From NCBI GenBank assembly GCA_016713865.1, contig JADJOG010000047.1, positions 131,035 to 195,034 on the forward strand: a stretch of 64,000 nt of DNA, given 5' to 3'. This DNA is from Flavobacteriales bacterium. GTDB lineage: Bacteria; Bacteroidota; Bacteroidia; Flavobacteriales_F; PHOS-HE28. A program made the position numbers and the translations under genes. Under the pieces are notes generated by a model. The model was not told the DNA's origin and searched no databases. It saw only the letters and a list, made by a program, of their open reading frames with translations. Shown in pieces: positions 16,499 through 25,236 of the stretch (the first letter of the stretch is position 1; every line of letters begins with the position of its first letter).

Positions 16499-17887
16499 AT
16501 GCACGCAGAAGCAGCGATCAGAGAACCGCTCATCCTGGGTCACAAGACCTACCACGATATCACCAACGATATCGTGAGCCCGATTGAGAACAAGGCCCCG
16601 CGCGGCTGGTATGTCCTTATGACCATTGCCAGCTTGATCGCTGCCTATGGAACAGGCTGTATCCTATATCTCATCGGCAAGGGCATTGGCACCTGGGGAT
16701 TGAACAAGACTGTTGACTGGGCTTGGGACATCACCAATTTCGTTTGGTGGGTAGGCATCGGCCACGCCGGCACCCTCATCAGTGCGGTGCTGTTGCTCTT
16801 CCGTCAGAAGTGGCGCATGGCCATCAACCGTTCCGCCGAAGCCATGACCATCTTCGCTGTGATCATGGCCGCCACCTTTCCCGGCATCCACATGGGAAGA
16901 ATCTGGATGGCATACTGGGTATTCCCACTACCAAACCAGTTCGGCAGCCTGTGGGTGAACTTCAACTCGCCCCTTCTTTGGGACGTCTTCGCGATCAGCA
17001 CCTACTTCAGCGTGTCGCTCGTGTTCTGGTACATCGGCCTCATCCCCGATTTCGCCACCATTCGTGACCGGCTCACCAAGCCCACCATGAAGAAGGTGTA
17101 CAGCATCCTCAGCTTCGGCTGGACAGGCAATGCCAAGGCTTGGACGCGTTTCGAGGAAGTGAGCCTGGTGCTCGCCGGCATCGCAACCCCCCTAGTGTTC
17201 TCAGTGCACTCGGTCGTGAGCTTCGACTTCGCCACCTCGGTGATTCCCGGCTGGCACACCACCATTTTCCCGCCCTACTTCGTGAGCGGCGCCGTGTTCA
17301 GCGGCTTCGCCATGGTGCAGACCCTGCTGTTGGTGATGCGCAAGGTGATGCACCTAGAGGCTTACATCACGAAGAAGCATATCGAGTACATGAACATCGT
17401 GATCATCGTCACCGGTTCCATTGTGGGCGTGGCGTACATCACGGAGCTCTTCATCAGCTGGTACAGCGGCGTTGAATACGAGGCATACGCCTTCATCAAC
17501 CGCGCCACTGGCCCTTACCTCTGGGCTTACTGGGCCATGATGACCTGCAACGTGATCAGCTCGCAGCTTTTCTGGTTCAAGAAGTTGCGCACGCACTTGG
17601 GCTTCACTTTCTTCATGAGCATAATCGTGAACATCGGCATGTGGTTCGAGCGCTTCGTGATCATCGTGACCAGCCTCCATCGCGACTACATGCCCAGCGC
17701 TTGGACCATGTTCCACCCGACTTGGGTGGACGTGGGCGTGTTCTTGGGAACCATCGGCATCTTCTTCACCCTTTACCTGCTCTTCGCCCGCTACTTCCCG
17801 GTGCTGGCGCTGAACGAGGTGAAGTCCATCCTGAAAGTGAGCGGCGAGAGCTACAAGCAGGACGCCGCCAAACATCATCATCACTAG
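16499..17887 (+). CDS. actC: alternative complex III subunit ActC (NrfD/PsrC-like quinol-binding membrane protein)
   Basis: A 462-residue protein with about ten membrane segments and the NrfD/PsrC fold signature. It begins with a short cytoplasmic arm; VGIGHAGTLISAVLLLFRQ and the central HMGRIWMAYW are conserved in ActC. It binds menaquinol and contributes to proton translocation in the complex. It ends in a run of histidines (AAKHHHH). It is 17 bases after actB and 3 bases before actD. ActF is a second copy of the same fold. Confidence 0.95.
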   Translation: MHAEAAIREPLILGHKTYHDITNDIVSPIENKAPRGWYVLMTIASLIAAYGTGCILYLIGKGIGTWGLNKTVDWAWDITNFVWWVGIGHAGTLISAVLLLFRQKWRMAINRSAEAMTIFAVIMAATFPGIHMGRIWMAYWVFPLPNQFGSLWVNFNSPLLWDVFAISTYFSVSLVFWYIGLIPDFATIRDRLTKPTMKKVYSILSFGWTGNAKAWTRFEEVSLVLAGIATPLVFSVHSVVSFDFATSVIPGWHTTIFPPYFVSGAVFSGFAMVQTLLLVMRKVMHLEAYITKKHIEYMNIVIIVTGSIVGVAYITELFISWYSGVEYEAYAFINRATGPYLWAYWAMMTCNVISSQLFWFKKLRTHLGFTFFMSIIVNIGMWFERFVIIVTSLHRDYMPSAWTMFHPTWVDVGVFLGTIGIFFTLYLLFARYFPVLALNEVKSILKVSGESYKQDAAKHHHH

Positions 17888-17890
17888 GCC

Positions 17891-18424
17891 ATGGCGAACA
17901 AGGTCATTTACGCGGTCTATGACGATCCCGAGCAGCTGAAGGACGGCGCGCGCAAGCTCGTGTCCAGCGGCATCAAAGTGAAGGACGTCTTCTCGCCATT
18001 CCCGATGCACGGCATCGATCCGATCATCGGCATCACACGCACGCGCCTGGGCATCGTGAGCTTCATGTTCGGAATCACTGGCACCTGCTTGGCCGTTCTG
18101 GGCATCTGGTACTTCAACATCTTCGATTGGCCGATGAACATCGGTGGCAAGCCCAGTTTCAATTACTACCAGAACGTGCCTGCCTTCATCCCGGTCACCT
18201 TCGAGTTCACCGTGCTGTGCGCTGCCCACGGCATGGCGATCACCTACCTGATCCGCAACAAGACCTTGCCGGGCATGCCCTGCTCGCAATCTCGACTGCG
18301 CACCACCGACGATAAGTTCATCATCGAGGTCCGCACCGCCGACAATCACGGCCACAGTTCAGAGGCCATCGCGGAGCTGCTGCGCCAGAGCCCTGTAACG
18401 GAGATCAACGAGCGCCAATGCTGA
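17891..18424 (+). CDS. actD: alternative complex III subunit ActD (DUF3341)
   Basis: A 177-residue protein. The N-terminal cytoplasmic domain starts VIYAVYDDPEQLKDGARKL; two membrane helices follow (about 57-75 and 97-115), separated by the conserved DWPMNIGGKPSF loop. This is the standard layout of DUF3341 proteins, which are the ActD subunit of alternative complex III. Its stop overlaps the start of actE (ATGCTGA). Confidence 0.93.
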   Translation: MANKVIYAVYDDPEQLKDGARKLVSSGIKVKDVFSPFPMHGIDPIIGITRTRLGIVSFMFGITGTCLAVLGIWYFNIFDWPMNIGGKPSFNYYQNVPAFIPVTFEFTVLCAAHGMAITYLIRNKTLPGMPCSQSRLRTTDDKFIIEVRTADNHGHSSEAIAELLRQSPVTEINERQC

Positions 18425-19098
18425 GCAACATGCGCACCGCCAAGACTTTCACCGCGCTCACCGTTATCGGACTGCTCGCATCGTGCGGCAAGAGCGACTC
18501 CAACAGCCCCGGGGTGGAGTACATGCCCGACATGTATCGCAGCCCGGCCATTGAGGCTTATGTGGATTACGGTCAGGATCCCTACTACCACACCGAGGAC
18601 AAGGCGCGTGATCAGCGCAACCGCCCCAGCGCGCGCAAGCCTGTTGAAGGCACCATCGCCTTCAGTGATGTGGCCGAAATGGCGCAATTCAACATGCCTT
18701 ATCCGTACCCCAATTCACCTGAAGGGTACGAAGCTGCTGGCGTGAACCTCAGGAGCCCGATCGAGATGACACAGGCCACCGTTGACCACGGCAAGGCTCT
18801 CTACGAGAAATTCTGCATGCATTGCCATGGCGCCACGGGCCAAGGCGACGGCCCTGTGGTGAACAACGGCAACTACCCTGCACCCGGCAGCTACACCGGT
18901 CCGCTGAGGGATTTGCCTGAGGGCAAGATCTTCCATGTGCTCGTCTATGGGAAGAACGTGGCCATGGGATCACATGCCTCTCAATTGAACAAAGAGGAGC
19001 GCTGGATGGTGACGCACTACGTGCAGTACTTGCAGAACGGTGGCATGATGACGCGAGAGCCCGCCGCCGCAGCACCCGCAACCACCGCCTCGAATTGA
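18418..19098 (+). CDS. actE: alternative complex III subunit ActE (monohaem c-type lipoprotein)
   Basis: A 226-residue protein with a lipoprotein signal (LIGLLASC-like; the cysteine lies about 20-25 residues in) and one haem motif, CMHCH, about residue 139, followed by GATGQGDGPVV. ActE is the lipid-anchored monohaem cytochrome of alternative complex III and probably passes electrons to the adjacent caa3/cbb-type oxidase. ATG 18418 overlaps the actD stop; the ATG at 18430 is an equally plausible start for the signal peptide. The C-terminus is an Ala/Pro/Thr tail. Confidence 0.92.
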   Translation: MLSNMRTAKTFTALTVIGLLASCGKSDSNSPGVEYMPDMYRSPAIEAYVDYGQDPYYHTEDKARDQRNRPSARKPVEGTIAFSDVAEMAQFNMPYPYPNSPEGYEAAGVNLRSPIEMTQATVDHGKALYEKFCMHCHGATGQGDGPVVNNGNYPAPGSYTGPLRDLPEGKIFHVLVYGKNVAMGSHASQLNKEERWMVTHYVQYLQNGGMMTREPAAAAPATTASN

Positions 19099-19120
19099 AC
19101 CGCACGACAACGGAACCGCG

Positions 19121-20326
19121 ATGAACTTCACCATCAGCAAAAGGGCGAGCACGCTGAGCATGGCGTTGATTGGCTTGGGCGCCATCGCCACCATCGTGGG
19201 CGTGATCGGCGACCACAGCGATCACCACCAACGCACATGGAGCGCACTGCTCGTCAATGGCTTCTTCTTCCTTGGCATCGGCTTGGGTGCCCTCTTCTTC
19301 TACTCGTTGCAGAATGCCACTGAAACGGCTTGGAGCGTGATGGTGAAGCGTGTCTATGAGGCCATCATGGGTTGGATACCCGTAGGCGCAGTGATCATGA
19401 TCATCGTGCTTGCCGCGGGCACCTTCGGCATGCATCACATCTACCATTGGATGGATGGCACCCTGTACGACAAGGCTAGCCCTAATTACGATGCGATCAT
19501 GGATGGCAAGAAGGCCTTCTTGAACATCCCCTTCTTCTGGATCCGGTCACTTGCCTATCTGGCCACCTTCGTCTTCGCAGCGAATTGGTTCCGCAAGAAG
19601 AGCTTGGAGATGGATGGGCTTACCGGCGAGAGCCTTGTGCGCACGCACTTGCTCACTTACCGCCGCGGCGCGTTGTTCCTCGTGTTCTTCGCGGTGTTCA
19701 GCAGCACGCTCGCATGGGACTGGCTCATGAGCATCGATGCGCACTGGTTCAGCACCCTATACGGCTGGTACGTGTTCAGCGGCATGTGGGTGAGCGCCAT
19801 GATCACCGGCGTGATCCTCGTGCTTTACCTGAAGCGCAAGGGCTACCTTCCTCAAGTGAACAACAGCCACATACACGACATGGGCAAGTGGGTCTTCGCT
19901 GTGAGCTTCCTCTGGACCTACCTGTACTTCTCGCAGTTCATGCTGATCTGGTACGCGAACATCCCGGAAGAGGTCACCTACTTCCAGGACCGCATCAATC
20001 ACCATCCGGCTCTGATGTGGACCATCTTCTTCATCAACTTCGCGGTGCCGATGGCCTTGCTGATGGCGCGCGATGCAAAGCGGAACCCTCGCTACCTCAT
20101 CGGTGTGGGCTCGGTGATCTTCATCGGCCATTGGCTGGATGTGAACTTGATGGTGATGCCGGGTGCGAATGGGCATCACTTCCATGGCATCGGCCTGCTC
20201 GATGTGGGCATGTTCGTGCTCTTCTTGGGCGCCTTTGTCCGCGTGGTGCTCGGCACCTTGGCGAAGGCACCGCTCACACCGGTGAACCATCCTTACTTGG
20301 AGGAGAGCATCCACCACAGCATCTGA
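19121..20326 (+). CDS. actF: alternative complex III subunit ActF (NrfD-like membrane protein)
   Basis: A 401-residue protein with about ten membrane segments. Family landmarks are HHQRTWSALLVNGFFFLGI near the N-terminus, FSSTLAWDWLMSIDAHWFS in the middle, and HWLDVNLMVMPG near the C-terminus. It is the second NrfD-type subunit and sits beside ActC in the membrane. Spacing is 22 bases from actE and 43 bases to coxB, so this is probably one operon from actA to coxA. Confidence 0.94.
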   Translation: MNFTISKRASTLSMALIGLGAIATIVGVIGDHSDHHQRTWSALLVNGFFFLGIGLGALFFYSLQNATETAWSVMVKRVYEAIMGWIPVGAVIMIIVLAAGTFGMHHIYHWMDGTLYDKASPNYDAIMDGKKAFLNIPFFWIRSLAYLATFVFAANWFRKKSLEMDGLTGESLVRTHLLTYRRGALFLVFFAVFSSTLAWDWLMSIDAHWFSTLYGWYVFSGMWVSAMITGVILVLYLKRKGYLPQVNNSHIHDMGKWVFAVSFLWTYLYFSQFMLIWYANIPEEVTYFQDRINHHPALMWTIFFINFAVPMALLMARDAKRNPRYLIGVGSVIFIGHWLDVNLMVMPGANGHHFHGIGLLDVGMFVLFLGAFVRVVLGTLAKAPLTPVNHPYLEESIHHSI

Positions 20327-20369
20327 TCAACGAACACAAGGCATCCCTGCCGGGTTAGCATAGCGGACA

Positions 20370-21674
20370 ATGACCAAGCTCCTGATACTGATCGTCGTGG
20401 TCCTGGGCATCCTCGCGGTGGCCCAGTTGGCCCGCGTGTATGAGCTCACTTCGAAACTGCGCGGCAAGCGCGAGGAGGAGATCTTCGATGCGGACAACCG
20501 GATGAATGCTACCCTCATGTGGCTCTTCCCCATCGCCTACTTCGGCTTCTTCCTGTGGCTGGTGATGGCTTATGGCGACAAAATGCTGCCTGTTGCTGCG
20601 AGCACCCAAGGCGTTGACACGGATGCGCTTATGAACTTCAACTGGTGGATCCTGATCATAACGTTCATCGTCACCAACATCCTCCTGTTCTACTTCGCGG
20701 GCAAGTACGTTTTCAGCAAGGACCGCAGGGCCTATTGGCAACCGCATAACAACAAGCTCGAGCTCGCTTGGACCATTGCCCCGGCTGCCGTACTGGCCGT
20801 CATCATCATTTTCGGGTTGAACACTTGGCAGAACATCACCGCACCGGCTTTGCCCGACGCGATGAGCATGGAATTATATGCCAAGCAATTCGATTGGACA
20901 GCCCGTTATCCCGGCAATGATGGCATGCTCGGGGCCACGGACTATCGCGTGATCAGCGGCGAGAATCCGCTCGGCATCGTCACCGAAGCCACGATCAACA
21001 AGCGCTTGGAGGAGATTTCTCTGGAGAAGGCCGATACAGAGAAAGAGCTCGGCGGCTTGATCGCCGATTCGCGCCGTGAAGAGTTGGAGCACAGACTTGG
21101 ATATTTGGATCGCATTGCGGCGCGCATCGTGAACCTGCGCATGGTGATGGCGCAGGACATCAAGACCAAGGGTGCTGCAAGCGCATACCTTCATGGGGCA
21201 GACGATGTGGTGACCAAGGATTTTATGCTGCCCAAGGGCCGTGAGACCAACATCCTCATTCGTAGCCGGGACATCATACATAGCGCCTACATCCCGCACC
21301 TGCGGATACAGATGAATGCTGTGCCGGGCATGACCACCAGCATGAAGGTGACACCGACCATCACCACCGACAGCATGCGCACCATTGCCGAAGTGATGCA
21401 GCAGGTTGATGAGATCAACGCGATACGCGCAGGCAAGGGCCAATCGCCATACGTGTTCGATTATCTCCTGCTCTGCAACAAGATCTGCGGAGCTGCCCAC
21501 TACAACATGCAGATGACCTTGACGGTGACCACCGCCTCGGAATTCGATGCATGGTTGGCCGAAGCCAACAAGAAGCCATTCGAGCCAGCGTCCACCAATG
21601 CCGAGCAGCCCGCTGCCGCAGACGGCGGAATAGCTGCCATGCCTGTTAACGGAAACGATTCCTCAACGAACTAG
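20370..21674 (+). CDS. coxB: cytochrome c oxidase subunit II
   Basis: A 434-residue protein. It has a short first hydrophobic segment, then two membrane helices (about 48-65 and 86-108), and then the cupredoxin domain. The binuclear copper A site is recognisable in HSAYIPHLRIQ and in CNKICGAAHYNMQM, with the two Cys, His and Met ligands in register. Lys stands where many oxidases have Glu between the cysteines, a form I recall from Flavobacteria. A charged, coiled-coil-like insert of about 70 residues interrupts the cupredoxin domain. It accepts electrons from the alternative complex III side and passes them to subunit I. Confidence 0.94.
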   Translation: MTKLLILIVVVLGILAVAQLARVYELTSKLRGKREEEIFDADNRMNATLMWLFPIAYFGFFLWLVMAYGDKMLPVAASTQGVDTDALMNFNWWILIITFIVTNILLFYFAGKYVFSKDRRAYWQPHNNKLELAWTIAPAAVLAVIIIFGLNTWQNITAPALPDAMSMELYAKQFDWTARYPGNDGMLGATDYRVISGENPLGIVTEATINKRLEEISLEKADTEKELGGLIADSRREELEHRLGYLDRIAARIVNLRMVMAQDIKTKGAASAYLHGADDVVTKDFMLPKGRETNILIRSRDIIHSAYIPHLRIQMNAVPGMTTSMKVTPTITTDSMRTIAEVMQQVDEINAIRAGKGQSPYVFDYLLLCNKICGAAHYNMQMTLTVTTASEFDAWLAEANKKPFEPASTNAEQPAAADGGIAAMPVNGNDSSTN

Positions 21675-21680
21675 ACCGCC

Positions 21681-23483
21681 ATGGGTGCACACGCGCACGC
21701 CGCTAACGCCGGGCACGCCGCCGGCCATCACGAGCACCACCACCACGAGGAGAGCTTCGTGTCGAAGTGGGTCTTCTCGCAGGACCACAAGATGATCGGG
21801 AAGCAATTCCTGGTCACGGCCATCTTCATGGCTTGGGTGGCCGTGATCATGTCGCTCATCTTCCGACTGCAGTTGGCATGGCCCAATGAGGGCTTCGCCT
21901 TCACCAACTTCTTCCTAGGCGATAAATGGGCTCCGGGCGGTGTGCTGGACCCGAACATGTACTTGGCGCTGGTAACGATCCACGGGACCATCATGGTGTT
22001 CTTCGTGCTCACCGGCGGGTTGAGCGGAACATTCGCCAACCTGCTGATCCCCTTGCAGGTGGGAGCGCGCGATATGGCAAGCGGCTTCATCAACATGCTC
22101 AGCTATTGGTTCTTCCTGTTGAGCAGCGTGATCATGCTCGCATCGCTCTTCGTGGAAGGAGGTCCCGCCAGTGCTGGTTGGACCATTTATCCGCCGTTGA
22201 GCGCGCTGCCCAAGGCCATTCCAGGCTCTGGCACCGGCATGACCCTCTGGCTGGTGAGCATGACCTTCTTCATCGCCAGCTCGCTCATGGGTGGCCTCAA
22301 CTATGTGGTCACCATCCTGAATCTGCGCACCAAGGGCATGAAGATGACCCGCATGCCGTTGACCATGTGGGCCATCTTCCTTACAGCTGTGCTGGGCATC
22401 CTGAGCTTCCCGGTGCTGCTGAGCGCGGCATTGTTGCTACTGCTCGATCGCACGCTGAACACCAGCTTCTACCTCAGCGACATCCACTTGGCCGGTGAGG
22501 CGCTCGAGCAGACCGGGGGCAGCCCCGTGCTCTTCCAGCACCTGTTCTGGTTCCTTGGTCACCCCGAGGTATACATCGTGCTCCTGCCCGCGCTGGGCAT
22601 TACCTCGGAGATCATCTCCACCAATGCGCGCAAGCCCATTTTCGGCTACCGCGCCATGATTGGCTCCATACTCGCGATCGGCTTCCTCAGCTTCATCGTT
22701 TGGGGCCACCATATGTTCGTCACCGGGATGAATCCCTTCCTCGGAAGCGTGTTCGTGGCCACCACCTTGCTGATTGCTATTCCCAGCGCGGTGAAGGTGT
22801 TCAACTACATCACCACGCTCTGGAAGGGCAACATCATCTTCACACCGGCCATGCTCTTCAGCATCGGCTTGGTGGCCACCTTCATCGCGGGCGGTCTCAC
22901 TGGAATCATCCTCGCCGATAGCGCCCTCGACATCGCTGTGCACGATACCTATTTCGTGGTTGCGCACTTCCATATCGTGATGGGCATGAGCGCCATTTTC
23001 GGCATGTTCGCCGGCATCTACCATTGGTTCCCGAAGATGTACGGCAAAATGATGAACACGAAGCTGGGCTATGCCCACTTCTGGGTCACCTTCATCTGCG
23101 CCTTCGGGGTGTTCTTCCCCATGCACTTCATCGGGCTCGCTGGCGCACCTCGTCGCTACTACAGCTACACGGAGTTCCCGATGTTCGATAGCGTGGTTGA
23201 CCTCAATATCGTGGTCACCGTGTTCGCCATCATTGGCGCGCTGGCCCAGGTGCTCTTCACCTACAACTTCTTCTACAGCATCTACCGAGGCCCCAAGGCA
23301 GTTCAGAACCCATGGAAGAGCAATACTTTGGAGTGGACGACACCAGTGGAGCATATCCATGGCAACTGGCCGGGCCCAATCCCCACGGTGCATCGCTGGC
23401 CATATGATTACAGCAAGCCTGGCAAGACGGAAGATTGGGTGAGCCAGATTACCCCCCTCGACCCCGGCGAGGAAGAGCACTAG
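21681..23483 (+). CDS. coxA: cytochrome c oxidase subunit I
   Basis: A 600-residue haem-copper oxidase subunit with about 12 membrane segments. HPEVYIVLLPALG contains the copper B histidine cross-linked to tyrosine, WGHHMFVTGMNP has the other two copper B histidines, and HDTYFVVAHFHIV carries haem ligands. It reduces O2 to water and pumps protons. The N-terminus is unusually histidine-rich: 10 His in the first 22 residues. It follows coxB by 6 bases and is the last gene of the operon, closed by a strong terminator. Subunits III and IV and assembly factors are not in the window. Confidence 0.96.
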   Translation: MGAHAHAANAGHAAGHHEHHHHEESFVSKWVFSQDHKMIGKQFLVTAIFMAWVAVIMSLIFRLQLAWPNEGFAFTNFFLGDKWAPGGVLDPNMYLALVTIHGTIMVFFVLTGGLSGTFANLLIPLQVGARDMASGFINMLSYWFFLLSSVIMLASLFVEGGPASAGWTIYPPLSALPKAIPGSGTGMTLWLVSMTFFIASSLMGGLNYVVTILNLRTKGMKMTRMPLTMWAIFLTAVLGILSFPVLLSAALLLLLDRTLNTSFYLSDIHLAGEALEQTGGSPVLFQHLFWFLGHPEVYIVLLPALGITSEIISTNARKPIFGYRAMIGSILAIGFLSFIVWGHHMFVTGMNPFLGSVFVATTLLIAIPSAVKVFNYITTLWKGNIIFTPAMLFSIGLVATFIAGGLTGIILADSALDIAVHDTYFVVAHFHIVMGMSAIFGMFAGIYHWFPKMYGKMMNTKLGYAHFWVTFICAFGVFFPMHFIGLAGAPRRYYSYTEFPMFDSVVDLNIVVTVFAIIGALAQVLFTYNFFYSIYRGPKAVQNPWKSNTLEWTTPVEHIHGNWPGPIPTVHRWPYDYSKPGKTEDWVSQITPLDPGEEEH

Positions 23484-23503
23484 CCTATTCCCTTGATCGA
23501 TTG

Positions 23504-23539
23504 GAATGTCCGCACCTTTGGGTCGCGGACATTCTTTTT
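23504..23539 (+). terminator. rho-independent terminator of the act-cox operon
   Basis: GAATGTCCGC and GCGGACATTC form a perfect 10-bp stem with an 11-base loop, followed directly by TTTTT. It begins 20 bases after the coxA stop. The right arm and T run also form GACATTCT exactly 5 bases before the ATG of the next gene, overlapping a possible -7 element. Confidence 0.9.
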
Positions 23540-23540
23540 C

Positions 23541-24173
23541 ATGGTCATCCGATTCACGCTACCGTTCCTTGCTTGGCTTACGACCGTGTACGCGCAAGGT
23601 CAGCTGTTCGATAGCATCGCTCATTTCGCGTAGCAGCCTCCGCGAATCGTGGCCAAGCTCGATGTGCGTGGCGGCTTCATCAGCAATCGCAGTGTCCGTT
23701 TCATTGGCATGAAGGCGGGCCTGGAGCACGCCAAGCGCTTCCAATACGGTCTGGGATTCAATCTGCTCTATCCCTCCGAGCAGCGGTCTGTTGAGGTTGA
23801 TGGAAGTGAGGTTGACGCCCGATTGCGCATGGGCTACGTGGCGCCCTATGTCGACTACGCGTTCTACCAGCGCGGAAATTGGGAGGCGCGCATTCCAGTG
23901 CAAATCGGCTTCGGCGCGGGATCGCTTGCCTACACCAATGACGCCGGTGAGCGCCGTACCATCGCGCGCAGCGGACTCTTCCTCTACGAACCCGCCATGA
24001 CCATCCAGTACCGCGTCGCCCGCTACTTCGCAGTGGGTGCTGGCTGGGGCTTCCGCATCGTGGTGCAAACCGGCCAGGACCTCGGCGAGCGGCTCACAGC
24101 GCCGGTCTATCTCTTCGGGCTCCGGGTGTTCATCGGCGATATGTGGCGCGATGCGCGCGGCGCGGGCGAATGA
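23541..24173 (+). pseudogene. secreted/outer-membrane protein interrupted by an in-frame amber codon
   Basis: ATG at 23541 opens a signal-peptide-like sequence (MVIRFTLPFLAWLTTVYAQG). After 30 codons the frame hits TAG at 23631-23633, then continues in the same frame without further stops to 24173. The downstream part (GGFISNRSVRFIGMKAGLE ... GNWEARIPVQIGFGAGSLA ... LRVFIGDMW) alternates polar and hydrophobic residues and ends like a small outer-membrane beta-barrel. The total would be about 210 residues with the stop read through. Either the base is wrong or the gene is recently dead. A GTG at 23649 could start a version without a signal peptide. No specific family was recognised. Confidence 0.6.
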
Positions 24174-24181
24174 CCTTCGGC

Positions 24182-24189
24182 TACCTTCG
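24182..24189 (+). promoter_or_regulatory. -7 box TACCTTCG, 5 bases before ruvB
   Basis: TACCTTCG, then GCACC, then the ruvB ATG at 24195. RuvB homologues start at the same place, so the short spacing is real and suggests a leaderless mRNA. Confidence 0.55.
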
Positions 24190-24194
24190 GCACC

Positions 24195-25219
24195 ATGTCT
24201 GAAGGATTCGATGTGCGCAAGGAGCAACGTTCCAGTTCCGATAAGGAGATGGAGCAGGTGCTACGGCCGCGACGTTTCGAGGAGTTCGCTGGCCAGAAAG
24301 CCGTTACCGACAACCTGAAGGTGTTCGTGCAAGCGGCCAAGCAGCGCGGCGAAGCCTTGGATCATGTGCTCTTGCATGGCCCTCCCGGATTGGGCAAGAC
24401 CACCTTGGCCAACATCATCGCGCAAGAGATGGGCGTGGGCATCCGCATCACCAGTGGGCCAGTGCTCGACAAACCCGCCGACCTCGCGGGGCTGCTCACC
24501 AACCTGGAGCCCCACGACGTGCTCTTCATCGACGAGATCCACCGCCTCACGCCGGTGATTGAAGAGTACCTGTACAGCGCGATGGAAGATTACCGCATTG
24601 ATCTCGTGATTGATGCTGGTCCGAACGCGCGCACGGTGCAGATCGCGCTCAACCCCTTCACGTTGGTGGGCGCCACCACGCGCAGCGGCCTGCTCACCGC
24701 ACCACTGCGCGCGCGCTTCGGCATAAATAGCCGCCTCGATTATTACGACAGCACCATCCTCAAGGGCATCGTGAAACGAAGCGCTGGCCTGCTGAACGTG
24801 CCCATTGTGGAGGATGCCGCCAACGAGATCGCGCGCCGCAGCCGCGGCACGCCGCGCATCGCAAATGCCTGCTTCGCCGCGTGCGCGACTTCGCGCAGAT
24901 CCAAGGCGATGGCACCATCGACCTGTCCATCGCGCAGCATGCATTAAAGGCCCTGAACGTTGATGCGCACGGCCTCGATGAAATGGACAACCGCATCCTC
25001 GGCGCCATCATCGACAAGTTCAGCGGCGGGCCTGTGGGATTGAACACCGTTGCCACGGCTGTTGGCGAAGAAGCCGGCACCATTGAGGAAGTGTATGAGC
25101 CCTTCCTGATCATGGAAGGCTACCTGCAACGCACGCCGCGAGGTCGTCAAGCCACTGAGCGCGCTTTCAAGCACCTCGGGCGCGTGCCCAGTGTGAAGCC
25201 GGGTAGTTTGTTCGAGTAG
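24195..25219 (+). CDS. ruvB: Holliday junction branch-migration ATPase RuvB (single-base frameshift)
   Basis: The protein would have about 341 residues. The first frame runs from ATG 24195 to about 24866 and has the Walker A motif GPPGLGKTT, Walker B FIDEIHR, sensor GATTRSG and the arginine-finger region. The remaining third (RDFAQIQGDG ... YLQRTPRGRQAT) is in another frame. The junction is at about 24866-24867: IAN in the first frame should continue as RLLRRVRDFAQ, which needs one extra base. A one-base deletion is the simplest explanation, probably a sequencing error, because the rest of the protein is well preserved. RuvB drives branch migration with RuvA, encoded at 32.98 kb. Confidence 0.9.
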
Positions 25220-25224
25220 CCGCC

Positions 25225-25232
25225 TACCTTCC
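25225..25232 (+). promoter_or_regulatory. -7-like box TACCTTCC, 4 bases before the queG GTG
   Basis: TACCTTCC, CCGC, then GTG at 25237. It follows the ruvB stop by only 5 bases. The match to TAnnTTCG fails only at the last base. Confidence 0.45.
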
Positions 25233-25236
25233 CCGC

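Noticed and set aside
24860..24890. Programmed frameshifting in ruvB
   Set aside because: No slippery heptamer or stimulatory structure was seen, and RuvB is not known to use frameshifting; a one-base error is simpler.
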